DNA from: Clostridiales bacterium UBA1775
Lineage (GTDB): Bacteria; Bacillota; Clostridia; Monoglobales; Firm-18
Direction: 5' to 3'
NCBI GenBank assembly: GCA_002314595.1
Contig: DCGP01000032.1
Coordinates: 91,258 to 111,533 of the forward strand
Length of the DNA: 20,276 bases
The stretch's first letter is position 1, and every line of letters begins with the position of its first letter. This document shows, one piece after another, positions 1 to 7,018 of the stretch. A program made the translations under genes and the position numbers. Below the pieces are notes generated by a model that had not been told where the DNA came from, ran no database searches, and worked only from the letters and a program-made list of their open reading frames with translations.

Positions 1-208
1 TAACTTTGCAAAGGGTACAAATGCAGTGGCAAAAGCATTGGCTGAAATTGATGCTATTACAGTAATCGGTGGTGGCGACAGCGTTGCAGCTGTTAACCAA
101 GCAGGACTTGGGGATAAGATGTCTCACATCTCAACCGGTGGTGGCGCTTCTCTTGAATTCTTAGAAGGCAAAGACCTACCCGGTATTGTATGCTTAAACG
201 ATAAATAA
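1..208 (+). CDS. pgk: Phosphoglycerate kinase, C-terminal end (partial)
   Basis: This is the last 68 codons of phosphoglycerate kinase, which transfers the acyl phosphate of 1,3-bisphosphoglycerate to ADP in cytosolic glycolysis. The reading frame is open from base 2 and its start lies outside the window; an internal GTG at 26 is not the true start. The C-terminal nucleotide-site signature is visible: a VIGGGDSVAAV segment, then SHISTGGGASLEFLEGK and a short tail to TAA at 206-208. tpiA follows after 30 bases with its own ribosome-binding site and no terminator between, so the two are probably co-transcribed. The assignment is safe because this C-terminal motif is diagnostic of the family. 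Confidence 0.97.
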   Translation, partial: NFAKGTNAVAKALAEIDAITVIGGGDSVAAVNQAGLGDKMSHISTGGGASLEFLEGKDLPGIVCLNDK

Positions 209-238
209 TAGAATTAAATATATTGGAGGAATTTTAAA

Positions 239-994
239 ATGGCAAGAAAGAAAATCGTAGCAGGTAACTGGAAGATGAACAAAACACCTTCACAGGCTGC
301 TGAGTTAATTAAGGAACTTATCCCAATGGTAGCAGATGCTGACGCAGATGTTGTAATTTGCACACCTGCAATAGACCTTGCAATTGCTACAGAGCTTACA
401 AAAGGCACAAACATTGCAGTAGGTGCTGAAAATATGCACTGGGAAGAAAGTGGAGCATATACAGGTGAAATATCAGCAGATATGCTTTTAGACCTTGGAG
501 TTAAATATGTTATTATCGGTCATTCAGAAAGACGCGAATACTTTGCTGAAACTGACGAAACAGTTAACAAGAAGGTATTAAAGGCAGTTGAAAAAGGTAT
601 TACACCAATCCTTTGCTGTGGTGAAACATTAGAACAACGTGAAATGGGCATTATGCCTGAACATATTCGCAAGCAAATCAAAATTGCTTTGATGGGACTT
701 ACAGGTGAACAAGTTAAAAATATCGTTATTGCTTACGAACCAATTTGGGCAATCGGTACAGGCAAAACAGCCACAGCTGACCAAGCTGACGAAGTTTGTG
801 GAATTATTCGTAACGTAATCGCTGAATTATATGACGGAACAGTTGCAGAAGCAACAAGAATTCAATATGGTGGCAGTATGAAACCTACAAACGCTGCAGA
901 ACTTATGGCAAAGCCAAACATCGACGGTGGTCTAATCGGTGGTGCAGCACTTAAAGCCCCTGATTTTACAGGAATTGTAAAATACAATAAATAA
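239..994 (+). CDS. tpiA: Triosephosphate isomerase
   Basis: Interconverts dihydroxyacetone phosphate and glyceraldehyde 3-phosphate. The 251-residue product has the normal length for the family and all expected active-site elements: Asn10 and Lys12 in the GNWKMNK motif, His95 in IIGHSERR, the catalytic Glu167 in AYEPIWAIGTGKTA (which also starts the mobile loop 6), and the phosphate-binding GGLIGGAAL near residues 230-238. The start is set by GGAGGA at 225-230, eight bases before the ATG. It lies between pgk and gpmI in a typical Firmicutes glycolytic order. Nothing odd is seen in the coding sequence. Confidence 0.98.
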   Translation: MARKKIVAGNWKMNKTPSQAAELIKELIPMVADADADVVICTPAIDLAIATELTKGTNIAVGAENMHWEESGAYTGEISADMLLDLGVKYVIIGHSERREYFAETDETVNKKVLKAVEKGITPILCCGETLEQREMGIMPEHIRKQIKIALMGLTGEQVKNIVIAYEPIWAIGTGKTATADQADEVCGIIRNVIAELYDGTVAEATRIQYGGSMKPTNAAELMAKPNIDGGLIGGAALKAPDFTGIVKYNK

Positions 995-1004
995 TTAAAT
1001 TTTT

Positions 1005-1036
1005 AAAGGGAATCTGCAATTTGTGGAATTCCCTTT
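1005..1036 (+). promoter_or_regulatory. Intercistronic hairpin between tpiA and gpmI
   Basis: AAAGGGAAT (1005-1013) pairs perfectly with ATTCCCTTT (1028-1036) across a 14-base loop. The following bases are mixed (GCTTTTG) rather than a clean T run, so this is a weak terminator at best. An mRNA processing or stabilising hairpin that tunes gpmI relative to pgk and tpiA is equally possible. Confidence 0.5.
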
Positions 1037-1066
1037 GCTTTTGAAAATAACAAAAGGAGAAATAAA

Positions 1067-2581
1067 ATGAGAAAGAAACCGGTATCACTAATTATCCTTG
1101 ACGGCTTCGGATACACTCCGGAGGAAAAAGGAAATGCAGTAGTTTCTGCAAAAACTCCAAATATTGATAAATATTTTGCACAATATCCACACAACCTTGT
1201 AAGATGCAGTGGTATGGACGTAGGCTTGCCAAACGGTCAAATGGGTAATTCAGAGGTAGGTCATACAAACATTGGTGCAGGCAGAATTGTGTATCAAGAG
1301 CTTACAAGAATTACAAAGTCTATTGAAGATGGTGATTTTTTTCAAAACGAAGCACTTTTAAATGCAGTTGAAAATTGTAAAAAGAATGACTCTGCATTAC
1401 ATATTATGGGCTTGTTGTCAGATGGTGGTGTCCATAGCCACAACACTCACCTTTACGGATTGTTAGAGCTTGCAAAGAAAAACAATCTGTCTAAGGTATA
1501 TGTTCACTGCTTTTTAGATGGCAGAGATGTGCCACCTACATCAGGTGCAGATTATGTAGAAGAACTTGACAACAAAATGAAAGAAATCGGCGTAGGTAAA
1601 ATTGCAACAGTTATGGGCAGATTTTACGCAATGGACAGAGATAACAGATGGGAAAGAGTATCAAAGGCATATAGTGCAATTGCACTTGGGGAAGGCGAAA
1701 AATGCGATGATGCAGTTACAGCAGTTAAAACATCATACAAAAATGATGTAACAGATGAATTTGTTGTTCCAACAATCGTAACCGGTACAGAACCTGTTAA
1801 GGAAAATGATAGCATTGTGTTCTTTAACTTTCGCCCTGACAGAGCAAGAGAAATTACAAGAACATTTGTAGATACAGCTTTTGAAGGCTTTGAAAGAAAA
1901 TATTTCCCTGTATATTATGTTTGCTTTACCCAATATGATGCAACAATGCCAAATGTAGAAATCGCATTTAAACCAACATCACTTGAAAATACATTTGGTG
2001 AATATATCAGTAAAAATGGCTTAAAACAACTTCGTATTGCAGAAACAGAAAAGTATGCACATGTAACATTCTTCTTTAACGGTGGCGTTGAAAAGGAAAG
2101 CGATGGGGAGGATAGAGCACTTATTGCTTCTCCAAAGGTTGCAACTTACGATTTAAAGCCTGAAATGAGCGCTTACGAAGTAGCAGATGAATGTGTGAAG
2201 AGAATAAATAGCGACAAATATGACGTTGTTGTTCTAAACTTTGCTAACTGTGATATGGTAGGACATACAGGTGTGTTTGAGGCAGCAGTTTCAGCAGTAG
2301 AGGCAGTTGATACTTGCCTTGGCAAGGTAATTGATGCAATTTTGGCAAAGGGTGGTTGTGCATTGGTTACAGCTGACCATGGTAATGCTGAACAAATGCT
2401 TGACCAAGACGGAAATGTTCAAACAGCTCACTCAACTAACCCTGTTCCAATGATTTTAATAGGTGCAGAGGGTAAGGATTTAGTTCCGGAAGGAAAGCTT
2501 GCAGATATTGCACCAACAATGCTTGAACTTTTGGAAATTGAAAAGCCTGCCGAAATGACAGGGGAAAGTATGTTGAAATAG
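1067..2581 (+). CDS. gpmI: 2,3-bisphosphoglycerate-independent phosphoglycerate mutase
   Basis: Interconverts 3- and 2-phosphoglycerate without a bisphosphoglycerate cofactor; a metal-dependent member of the alkaline-phosphatase superfamily. The 504 residues match the family length (about 510). Visible landmarks are Asp12 in LDGFGY, the phosphorylated nucleophile Ser62 in MGNSEVGHTNIGAGR, LDGRDVPP, the MGRFYAMDRDNRWERV segment, NFRPDRARE, and the C-terminal metal ligands in NCDMVGHTG and TADHGNAEQM. The start follows AAAGGAGA at 1053-1060. It is the last gene of the pgk-tpiA-gpmI run; enolase, often next in other Firmicutes, is absent here because a strong terminator follows directly. Confidence 0.98.
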   Translation: MRKKPVSLIILDGFGYTPEEKGNAVVSAKTPNIDKYFAQYPHNLVRCSGMDVGLPNGQMGNSEVGHTNIGAGRIVYQELTRITKSIEDGDFFQNEALLNAVENCKKNDSALHIMGLLSDGGVHSHNTHLYGLLELAKKNNLSKVYVHCFLDGRDVPPTSGADYVEELDNKMKEIGVGKIATVMGRFYAMDRDNRWERVSKAYSAIALGEGEKCDDAVTAVKTSYKNDVTDEFVVPTIVTGTEPVKENDSIVFFNFRPDRAREITRTFVDTAFEGFERKYFPVYYVCFTQYDATMPNVEIAFKPTSLENTFGEYISKNGLKQLRIAETEKYAHVTFFFNGGVEKESDGEDRALIASPKVATYDLKPEMSAYEVADECVKRINSDKYDVVVLNFANCDMVGHTGVFEAAVSAVEAVDTCLGKVIDAILAKGGCALVTADHGNAEQMLDQDGNVQTAHSTNPVPMILIGAEGKDLVPEGKLADIAPTMLELLEIEKPAEMTGESMLK

Positions 2582-2597
2582 TAATATTTTTAGCAAT

Positions 2598-2631
2598 AAA
2601 AAGAGAATGTATTTAATACATTCTCTTTTTT
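2598..2631 (+). terminator. Intrinsic terminator after gpmI
   Basis: A perfect palindrome: AAAAAGAGAATGTAT (2598-2612), three-base loop TTA, then the exact complement (2616-2630), with one further T at 2631. The arms begin with A and end with T runs, so it can work in both directions. It lies 17 bases after the gpmI stop and ends the glycolytic unit. Confidence 0.93.
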
Positions 2632-2636
2632 GCATT

Positions 2637-2676
2637 AAAATACAAAGTCATTTTTTTTGCGTTCTAAACTTTTTTA
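2637..2676. repeat. Direct repeat, copy 1 (about 40 bp)
   Basis: Begins AAAATACAAAGTCA, continues through a run of eight T, and ends GCGTTCTAAACTTTTTT. The second copy starts 228 bp downstream at 2865 and differs only in the T-rich centre. The TTCTAAA at 2662-2668 can also pair with TTTAGAA at 2702-2708, giving an AT-rich hairpin at the left edge of the interval. Confidence 0.85.
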
Positions 2677-2710
2677 CTATGATAAGGATGATAAAAAAAG
2701 ATTTAGAATG

Positions 2711-2782
2711 AACAAACTGAGCCAAGCCAAAGGCTTGGGTAACCCGAAGGCGTATGAGATACGCCGAGAGGCGAAGTTTGTT
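2711..2782. other. GC-rich branched fold of unknown nature (structured RNA or small repeat element)
   Basis: An 8-bp outer stem, AACAAACT (2711-2718) with AGTTTGTT (2775-2782), encloses two perfect hairpins: CCAAGCC-AAA-GGCTTGG (2722-2738) and GGCGTAT-GAG-ATACGCC (2749-2765). The fold is much richer in G and C than the AT-rich DNA around it and contains no ORF. It sits in a convergent intergenic region between the two copies of a direct repeat. It could be a non-autonomous palindromic repeat element or a small structured RNA. I do not recognise the family. No promoter is evident. Confidence 0.5.
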
Positions 2783-2793
2783 TATAGCAAAAA

Positions 2794-2835
2794 TTAACTG
2801 TACAAACTATTAAGAAAAATAATTTGTACAGTTAA
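2794..2835 (-). terminator. Likely terminator of the SLH protein gene
   Basis: TTAACTGTACAAA (2794-2806) and TTTGTACAGTTAA (2823-2835) form a 13-bp perfect stem with a 16-base loop. Read on the minus strand, the stem is followed by TTTTTGC, and it begins 78 bases after the stop codon of the gene ending at 2914. Those are the features of an intrinsic terminator for that gene. Confidence 0.7.
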
Positions 2836-2864
2836 AAGATTTTACTGTTAATTTAGAATTTTAT

Positions 2865-2906
2865 AAAATACAAAGTCATTTATTTTTGCGTTCTAAACTT
2901 TTTTTA
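2865..2906. repeat. Direct repeat, copy 2 (about 40 bp)
   Basis: Same orientation and nearly the same sequence as 2637-2676: AAAATACAAAGTCATTT, an AT-rich centre with one extra base, then GCGTTCTAAACTTTTTTT. It lies eight bases from the stop codon of the minus-strand gene. An upstream TTTAGAA (2852-2858) pairs with its TTCTAAA (2891-2897), mirroring the inverted pairing at copy 1. Confidence 0.85.
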
Positions 2907-2913
2907 TATCCTT

Positions 2914-5004
2914 CTATTTATTTACCGATAGATAATTATATATCATCTGTGCCGCCTCTGCCCTTGTCATATTATCCTTTGGAGCAATTGCAGACCCGTC
3001 TCCACCGATAATCTTCATACCCGAAAGTATTGAAGCATAGCCAATCTTTTCAGGTGTAATCATATCTTGGTCTGCATAAACAACCTTGAATATGTCCGAA
3101 AGTTTAGCAACCCTTTCCAAATCCATCATTTTAATTAAATATACAAAAGCATCTTCTCTTAAAATATTACCGTTGTCATTTCTTTCTTCACTTGTGATAA
3201 TACCATAATTATACATACTTCTGTATAACTCATCATATTCATAATTCATATAGTCTGTATAATAAACTGCACAGGATAACATTCTAAGAAGTTCCTTTTG
3301 AGTGATTTCCTTATCCGGCTCAAATGAATTTCCGTAAATACCTATACCTATTTGTGCTAATTTGTTAATTGCATTTTCTGCCCAATGCCCACTAATGTCA
3401 TTATATTCAAATTCCTTTACAGAGGGATCATCATAAGTAATAGGCTCACCTGTAAATGCATCTACCTTTCCATATAGTGAATTATCGTGATAGTAACAAA
3501 GCTTGTATTCATCATCTATGTTTACATATACCTTTTCAAGTGGCGAAATATTAAGCATTTTTTCGTAGGCGTTTTCAATAGTTAAAATACCTGACGGGTC
3601 AACAAATTCTTCATCTTTGTCATAGGATAAATTATAGTTTGAAATTTCACCCATTTTGTTGTTGTATGTAATATTAATACCATTGTTTTCATACCTGATA
3701 CCATTTACATATCTGTTGTATTCCTTTGTAATATAAGGATAGTTTACATATTCATTCTGTTCTCTGCACTGTGCAAATTCCTCAGGCACAACAGCTTTTG
3801 CAAACTTTTCAATAGCATTTATAATTATTCTCTTTTGCTTTTCGTTAATACTAAAAACAGATGAATATCCCTTGTCATTAAGGAAATATTGATTGTTATT
3901 TAATGAAAGAAGCTTGCCTTCCTTTGCATCAAATTTAACATTAAAATATTGTGATGACTTCTTGTCCTCATTGCTGTATGACAATCTGATAAAATAGTCA
4001 TCTTTTATGTGAGAAACACTTTGAGAGTATAAATTTAATTGCTTGTTGAATTTTACAGAAGGTAATTTTTTTAATATTGCTTCTAATTCTTCAACAGATT
4101 TAAGACCTGAAACCTGGTCAAGCTCTTTTAATTCTTCTTCGGTAAAATTAACACTGTTCAATGAAACTGAATCTTCTGCAACTTCGTCAGTAACCATACT
4201 TTTTGCAGCACCGGCTGCGTAGTCATATTGTTCTTGTTCAACAACCTTGCCTGTGTATGCTGAAATATAGCCCGGGTTGTTAATGCGATAAATTAGTTTA
4301 ATTTCATTGTTGTTTTCCTTGTTGTAAGGAACATAAGTATATTTCTTTTGATATAATAGCTCTGCCGGAAATTCCTCTTGATAAATTTTTCTGACATTGT
4401 CAATTTCTGTTTTTGCTTTTTCAAATTTTCCGTCAAAATTAAATGAAACACTTGCATTCTCAAAATACATTTTGCCGTTTGAAACACAAATTCCTATGCT
4501 TCCTCTGTCCCCTAATACAGTTGCTCCGTCCTTTATACGCTTATAGTTAAAGTATCTGTAACTTGTATCAGATGAAACAAATGAATATTTAGAGTCATAA
4601 TCAATAACAAGACAATCGTTTTCGTCAGCAAAAGCATCAGGAAAAGTCTTATTCATAAATTCATTTGCAAATTTAATATAGTCATCAGTTGTAAATTCAG
4701 TAAATTTATCTTCGACTCTGTCATTTGTGTGTTGATAAATGTAACTAATTCTGCCTTCGCTATCACATTCAACGGAAAAATAAGAGGTGTCTTCTTTGTT
4801 CCTCCAATTAAATGAGTAGCTTGTCTTACCTTGATAAGTGTTGGAATTTGAGGTAAATTCAGTTAATTCCTCAGGTATGGCTACAACACTTTTTACCTTT
4901 GCCAAAGCTGTTTTTACACCATTTGACATAGAACTGTCGGCAAATGTGGTAATAGATGAAACAACCATCAAAAAAGCTAACACTAAACACATTATTTTTT
5001 TCAT
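2914..5004 (-). CDS. Secreted YcdB/YcdC-repeat protein with C-terminal SLH domains
   Basis: Predicted surface protein of 696 residues. I place the start at the ATG 5002-5004, giving the signal peptide MKKIMCLVLAFLMVVSS with likely cleavage after TFA (residue 22); GGAG (plus-strand 5011-5014) lies six bases before it. A longer in-frame start at 5037 lacks a signal-peptide-like N-terminus. No lipobox is seen. Residues about 39-270 and 300-525 look like two divergent YcdB/YcdC-type repeats (for example EELTEFTSNSNTYQGKTSY followed by a strand-rich segment). From about 536 to the end are degenerate S-layer homology repeats (DISGHWAENAINKL, then DNMTRAEAAQMIYNYL), which in this family attach proteins to secondary cell-wall polymer. 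Catalytic function is unknown. It is divergent from the XRE-type regulator gene at 5350 and has a long structured leader. Confidence 0.85.
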   Translation of the reverse strand: MKKIMCLVLAFLMVVSSITTFADSSMSNGVKTALAKVKSVVAIPEELTEFTSNSNTYQGKTSYSFNWRNKEDTSYFSVECDSEGRISYIYQHTNDRVEDKFTEFTTDDYIKFANEFMNKTFPDAFADENDCLVIDYDSKYSFVSSDTSYRYFNYKRIKDGATVLGDRGSIGICVSNGKMYFENASVSFNFDGKFEKAKTEIDNVRKIYQEEFPAELLYQKKYTYVPYNKENNNEIKLIYRINNPGYISAYTGKVVEQEQYDYAAGAAKSMVTDEVAEDSVSLNSVNFTEEELKELDQVSGLKSVEELEAILKKLPSVKFNKQLNLYSQSVSHIKDDYFIRLSYSNEDKKSSQYFNVKFDAKEGKLLSLNNNQYFLNDKGYSSVFSINEKQKRIIINAIEKFAKAVVPEEFAQCREQNEYVNYPYITKEYNRYVNGIRYENNGINITYNNKMGEISNYNLSYDKDEEFVDPSGILTIENAYEKMLNISPLEKVYVNIDDEYKLCYYHDNSLYGKVDAFTGEPITYDDPSVKEFEYNDISGHWAENAINKLAQIGIGIYGNSFEPDKEITQKELLRMLSCAVYYTDYMNYEYDELYRSMYNYGIITSEERNDNGNILREDAFVYLIKMMDLERVAKLSDIFKVVYADQDMITPEKIGYASILSGMKIIGGDGSAIAPKDNMTRAEAAQMIYNYLSVNK

Positions 5005-5092
5005 AAAAATCTCCATTCCGCCGCTGTGCGTCGGCACAAATAGTATTTAAAAATTTCTCTTATCTGCACAGCAAGGAATGATAAGAGATTTT

Positions 5093-5141
5093 TTGCACAT
5101 GTGCGTTTCAGACCAAAGGTCTGAAAATTTCGCACGTGCAA
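5093..5141 (-). other. Long interrupted hairpin in the SLH gene leader
   Basis: The base pairs are TTGCAC/GTGCAA, then GTGCG/CGCAC, then TTTCAGACC/GGTCTGAAA closed by AAA on the plus strand (TTT in the transcript). A two-base bulge and a four-base bulge interrupt it. In the transcript the hairpin begins at the base right after the stop codon of the small leader ORF. Confidence 0.8.
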
Positions 5142-5180
5142 TTAAATCCGCCGGAGGCATAATGGGAAAGGAACTTTCAC
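5142..5180 (-). CDS. Possible 12-residue leader peptide
   Basis: A GTG-initiated ORF encoding MKVPFPLCLRRI and ending in TAA. It is preceded by AAAGGAGGTAAC, a full anti-SD match about four bases from the start, a slightly tight spacing. It is the first possible reading frame on the transcript predicted from the promoter at 5208-5235. Its stop abuts a long hairpin. Codons 9-11 are CTC CGG CGG, which look rare for such an AT-rich genome. It may instead be an accidental ORF inside a repeat-like element. Translation is not proven. Confidence 0.4.
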   Translation of the reverse strand: MKVPFPLCLRRI

Positions 5181-5207
5181 GTTACCTCCTTTATATTTAT
5201 ATCTTCA

Positions 5208-5235
5208 TTATATACTAAATGAATAAATTAAACAA
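5208..5235 (-). promoter_or_regulatory. Promoter of the SLH protein gene
   Basis: Read on the minus strand: -35 TTGTTT (plus 5230-5235), 17-bp spacer, -10 TATAAT (plus 5208-5213). The -10 is perfect and the -35 weak. The -35 overlaps the edge of the 29-bp tandem repeat, so a protein bound there could block or aid polymerase. Confidence 0.65.
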
Positions 5236-5289
5236 TAGGCAAAATAATGTAAATGCACAAACAATAGGCAAAATAATGTAAATGCACAA
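5232..5289. repeat. Perfect 29-bp tandem repeat, candidate operator
   Basis: Two identical head-to-tail 29-bp units, 5232-5260 and 5261-5289, each starting ACAATAGGCAAAATAATG and ending TGCACAA. They fill the space between the -35 boxes of the two divergent promoters. A DNA-binding regulator gene follows immediately, so an operator is the simplest reading. No clear inverted symmetry is seen within one unit. Confidence 0.75.
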
Positions 5290-5296
5290 AAGTTTG

Positions 5297-5325
5297 TTGA
5301 TTTTCACATAAAGCTGTGCTATAAT
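5297..5325 (+). promoter_or_regulatory. Promoter of the XRE-family regulator gene
   Basis: -35 TTGATT (5297-5302), 17-bp spacer, -10 TATAAT (5320-5325) preceded by TGC, making an extended -10. The predicted transcript start near 5332 gives a very short 5' UTR of about 18 nt before the GTG. The -35 begins eight bases after the tandem repeat. Confidence 0.75.
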
Positions 5326-5349
5326 AAAAAAAGCAAAGGAGGTTATACC

Positions 5350-5943
5350 GTGGAAGATTTAAAAGTTACTTTTGCAGGAAATTTAATAAAATTACGTACT
5401 AACGCAGGTCTTACCCAGTTGGAACTTGCCGACAAGTTAAATTATACAGACAAAGCAATTTCTAAATGGGAACGAGCAGAGTCTTTACCTGATGTAGTTA
5501 CATTAAAAAGTCTTGCAGAGCTTTTTGGTGTAACCATTGACTATTTGCTTCAAACTCACGAACAGTGGGAACGACCTAAAAATGACAGTAAGTTCAGCAC
5601 CAAAACTTTAATTACAGTTGTTATGATAGGTATATGGACTTTTGCATTTTTATTGTTTATAATCTTTTGGCTGTTAGGCTCAACAATATGGTTGTTCTTT
5701 GTAGGCGCACTACCTGTAAGCTTAATAACTCTGTTGGTGTTAAATTCAATTTGGCATCAACGAAAAAATAATGTTTGGGTAGTAGAGGCTCTTGTTTTAA
5801 GCCTTTTTGTACTGATATATTTTATATTTTTAAAGTATAATATATGGAAAATTTTTCTTTTAGAAATTCCTGCATTTTTAATAGTATATTTTAGCTATCA
5901 TATTAAAAAAGGCTTTAAGAAAGCCAAAAACAAGGGTAAGTAA
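5350..5943 (+). CDS. Membrane-anchored XRE-family (HTH) transcriptional regulator
   Basis: The 197-residue product combines a DNA-binding domain and a membrane domain. Residues about 8-67 are a Cro/C1-type helix-turn-helix with the hallmark sequence LTQLELADKLNYTDKAISKWE and a closing LAELFGVTIDYLL. After a charged linker (70-84), four hydrophobic segments follow near 86-108, 112-134, 143-161 and 166-184, then a Lys-rich tail likely to face the cytoplasm. The start is GTG with AAAGGAGG (5336-5342) seven bases upstream. It is divergent from the SLH surface protein gene and adjacent to a tandem repeat, so autoregulation and control of that gene are likely but inferred. Small HTH proteins fused to membrane segments are common in Clostridia, usually with unknown signals. 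Confidence 0.88.
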   Translation: MEDLKVTFAGNLIKLRTNAGLTQLELADKLNYTDKAISKWERAESLPDVVTLKSLAELFGVTIDYLLQTHEQWERPKNDSKFSTKTLITVVMIGIWTFAFLLFIIFWLLGSTIWLFFVGALPVSLITLLVLNSIWHQRKNNVWVVEALVLSLFVLIYFIFLKYNIWKIFLLEIPAFLIVYFSYHIKKGFKKAKNKGK

Positions 5944-5950
5944 ACTGACG

Positions 5951-5976
5951 GTAGAGTTGCTTTTTTGTAACTCTAC
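5951..5976 (+). terminator. Probable terminator after the XRE regulator gene
   Basis: GTAGAGTT (5951-5958) pairs with AACTCTAC (5969-5976) around a T-rich loop. The tail (TGTTGCGATTTTT) is only partly T-rich, so efficiency may be modest. It starts eight bases after the stop codon. Confidence 0.6.
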
Positions 5977-6077
5977 TGTTGCGATTTTTATGGTAGAGGA
6001 GATTTTTTGCATAGTAGGGTGCATTTTAAAACACCAAGGTGTATTATGGATACAGATTCAAAAAAGGTGGTTTTAAA

Positions 6078-6965
6078 ATGAACGAATATGTACTTAGCTG
6101 TTGTTCAACAGCAGACCTTACAAAAGAACATTTTGAAAAAAGAAATATTAACTATATTTGCTTTCATTATAAGTTAAATGATACAGAATATTTAGACGAT
6201 TTAGGTCAAAGTATTCCCTTTGATAAATTTTACGAGGAAATGGAAAACGGAGCAGAAACATTAACATCTCAGGTAAGCTCCGGGGAATATTTAGAGTATT
6301 TTTCTAAATTTTTAGATGAAGGTAAGGATATTTTGCACGTGTGTTTCTCAACAGGATTATCAGGAACATTTAATTCTGCATGGAATGCTGCCGCAATAGC
6401 TTCCGAAAGGTATCCTGAACGTAAAATAAAAATCATAGATTCCTTGGGTGGTTCGGCAGGATACGGGCTTTTAATGGATAAGCTTGCAGATTTAAAAGAA
6501 AAAGGAATGACAATAGAAGAGCTTGAAAAGTGGACTTTGGAAAACAGACTTAAATTACAACATTGGTTCTTCTCAACTGATTTAACCTACTATTTTAAAG
6601 GTGGAAGAATATCCAAAACTACACTAATATTTGGGGGTATTCTAAATATTTGTCCAATTTTGCACGTAAATAAGGAAGGCAGACTTGAATCTGTTACAAA
6701 GGCAAGAGGACGAAAGACTGCAATACAAAAAATAGTAAATGAAATGAAAAAGAATGCAGAAAATGGTGAAGAATACAACGGTAAATGCTATATTTCACAT
6801 TCTGCTTGTTATGATGATGCTTTGGAAACTGCACAAATGGTGGAAAAGGAATTTCCTAATTTAAACGGCAAGGTTGAAATATATGATATAGGTACAACAA
6901 TCGGCAGTCATACAGGGCCCGGAACGGTTGCACTGTTCTATTGGGGAAAGGAAAGAGAAGAATAA
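6078..6965 (+). CDS. DegV family protein (fatty-acid-binding, FakB-like)
   Basis: DegV/FakB proteins hold a single fatty acid and present it to the kinase FakA for phosphorylation and entry into phospholipid synthesis. The 295 residues match the family length. Signatures include CCSTADLTKE at the N-terminus, FSTGLSGTFNSA, the IIDSLGGSAGYG segment, STDLTYYFKGGRISK, LNICPILHVNKEGRLE and the C-terminal IGTTIGSHTGPGTVALFYWG. I chose the ATG at 6078 because AAAGGTGG (6063-6070) lies seven bases upstream and the encoded start matches the family; an in-frame ATG at 6039 has no such site. No fakA is nearby and it appears to be a single-gene unit, with no clear promoter found. The particular ligand cannot be read from the sequence. 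Confidence 0.92.
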   Translation: MNEYVLSCCSTADLTKEHFEKRNINYICFHYKLNDTEYLDDLGQSIPFDKFYEEMENGAETLTSQVSSGEYLEYFSKFLDEGKDILHVCFSTGLSGTFNSAWNAAAIASERYPERKIKIIDSLGGSAGYGLLMDKLADLKEKGMTIEELEKWTLENRLKLQHWFFSTDLTYYFKGGRISKTTLIFGGILNICPILHVNKEGRLESVTKARGRKTAIQKIVNEMKKNAENGEEYNGKCYISHSACYDDALETAQMVEKEFPNLNGKVEIYDIGTTIGSHTGPGTVALFYWGKEREE

Positions 6966-6986
6966 CAATATATTTGTCAAAAAGTA

Positions 6987-7015
6987 TTGACAAGCTATTA
7001 AAAATATGATATTAT
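6987..7015 (+). promoter_or_regulatory. Promoter of the rplU-rpmA-obgE-rex unit
   Basis: Perfect -35 TTGACA (6987-6992), 17-bp spacer, -10 TATTAT (7010-7015). An alternative -10, TATAAT at 7013-7018, would need a 20-bp spacer. Transcription would begin near 7022, at the start of the L21-leader-like RNA. Confidence 0.8.
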
Positions 7016-7018
7016 AAT

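Larger units (their letters stand above)
5005..5201 (-). promoter_or_regulatory. Structured 5' leader of the SLH protein gene
   Basis: About 197 nt separate the predicted transcription start (near 5201) from the ATG. In transcript order it holds a 12-codon ORF with a perfect SD, a long hairpin (5141-5093), a terminator-like hairpin whose arms are TCTCTTATC (5056-5064) and GATAAGAGA (5080-5088), followed on the minus strand by AATTTTTAAAT, and a segment beside the SD. The loop of the second hairpin (CATTCC-TT-GCTGTGC in the transcript, 5080-5066) can pair over 13 bp with GCACAGC-GGC-GGAATG (5029-5014), which reaches the first G of the SD. The structures are read directly; that they regulate the gene is inference. 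I do not recognise a known riboswitch. Confidence 0.55.

Noticed and set aside
2711..2782. tRNA gene
   Set aside because: The branched fold has only two inner hairpins, no T-loop GTTCRA motif and no plausible anticodon arm.
5005..5037. Upstream ATG at 5035-5037 as start of the SLH protein
   Set aside because: It would put a polar segment before the signal peptide and place the SD inside the coding region; the ATG at 5002-5004 gives a normal signal peptide.
4838..5050. Plus-strand ORF of 70 codons opposite the SLH gene start
   Set aside because: It is antisense to the signal peptide and first domain of a well-supported gene, has no ribosome-binding site worth noting and resembles no family.
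5232..5289. Tandem repeat as a CRISPR array
   Set aside because: The two units are directly adjacent with no spacer, and no cas genes are present.
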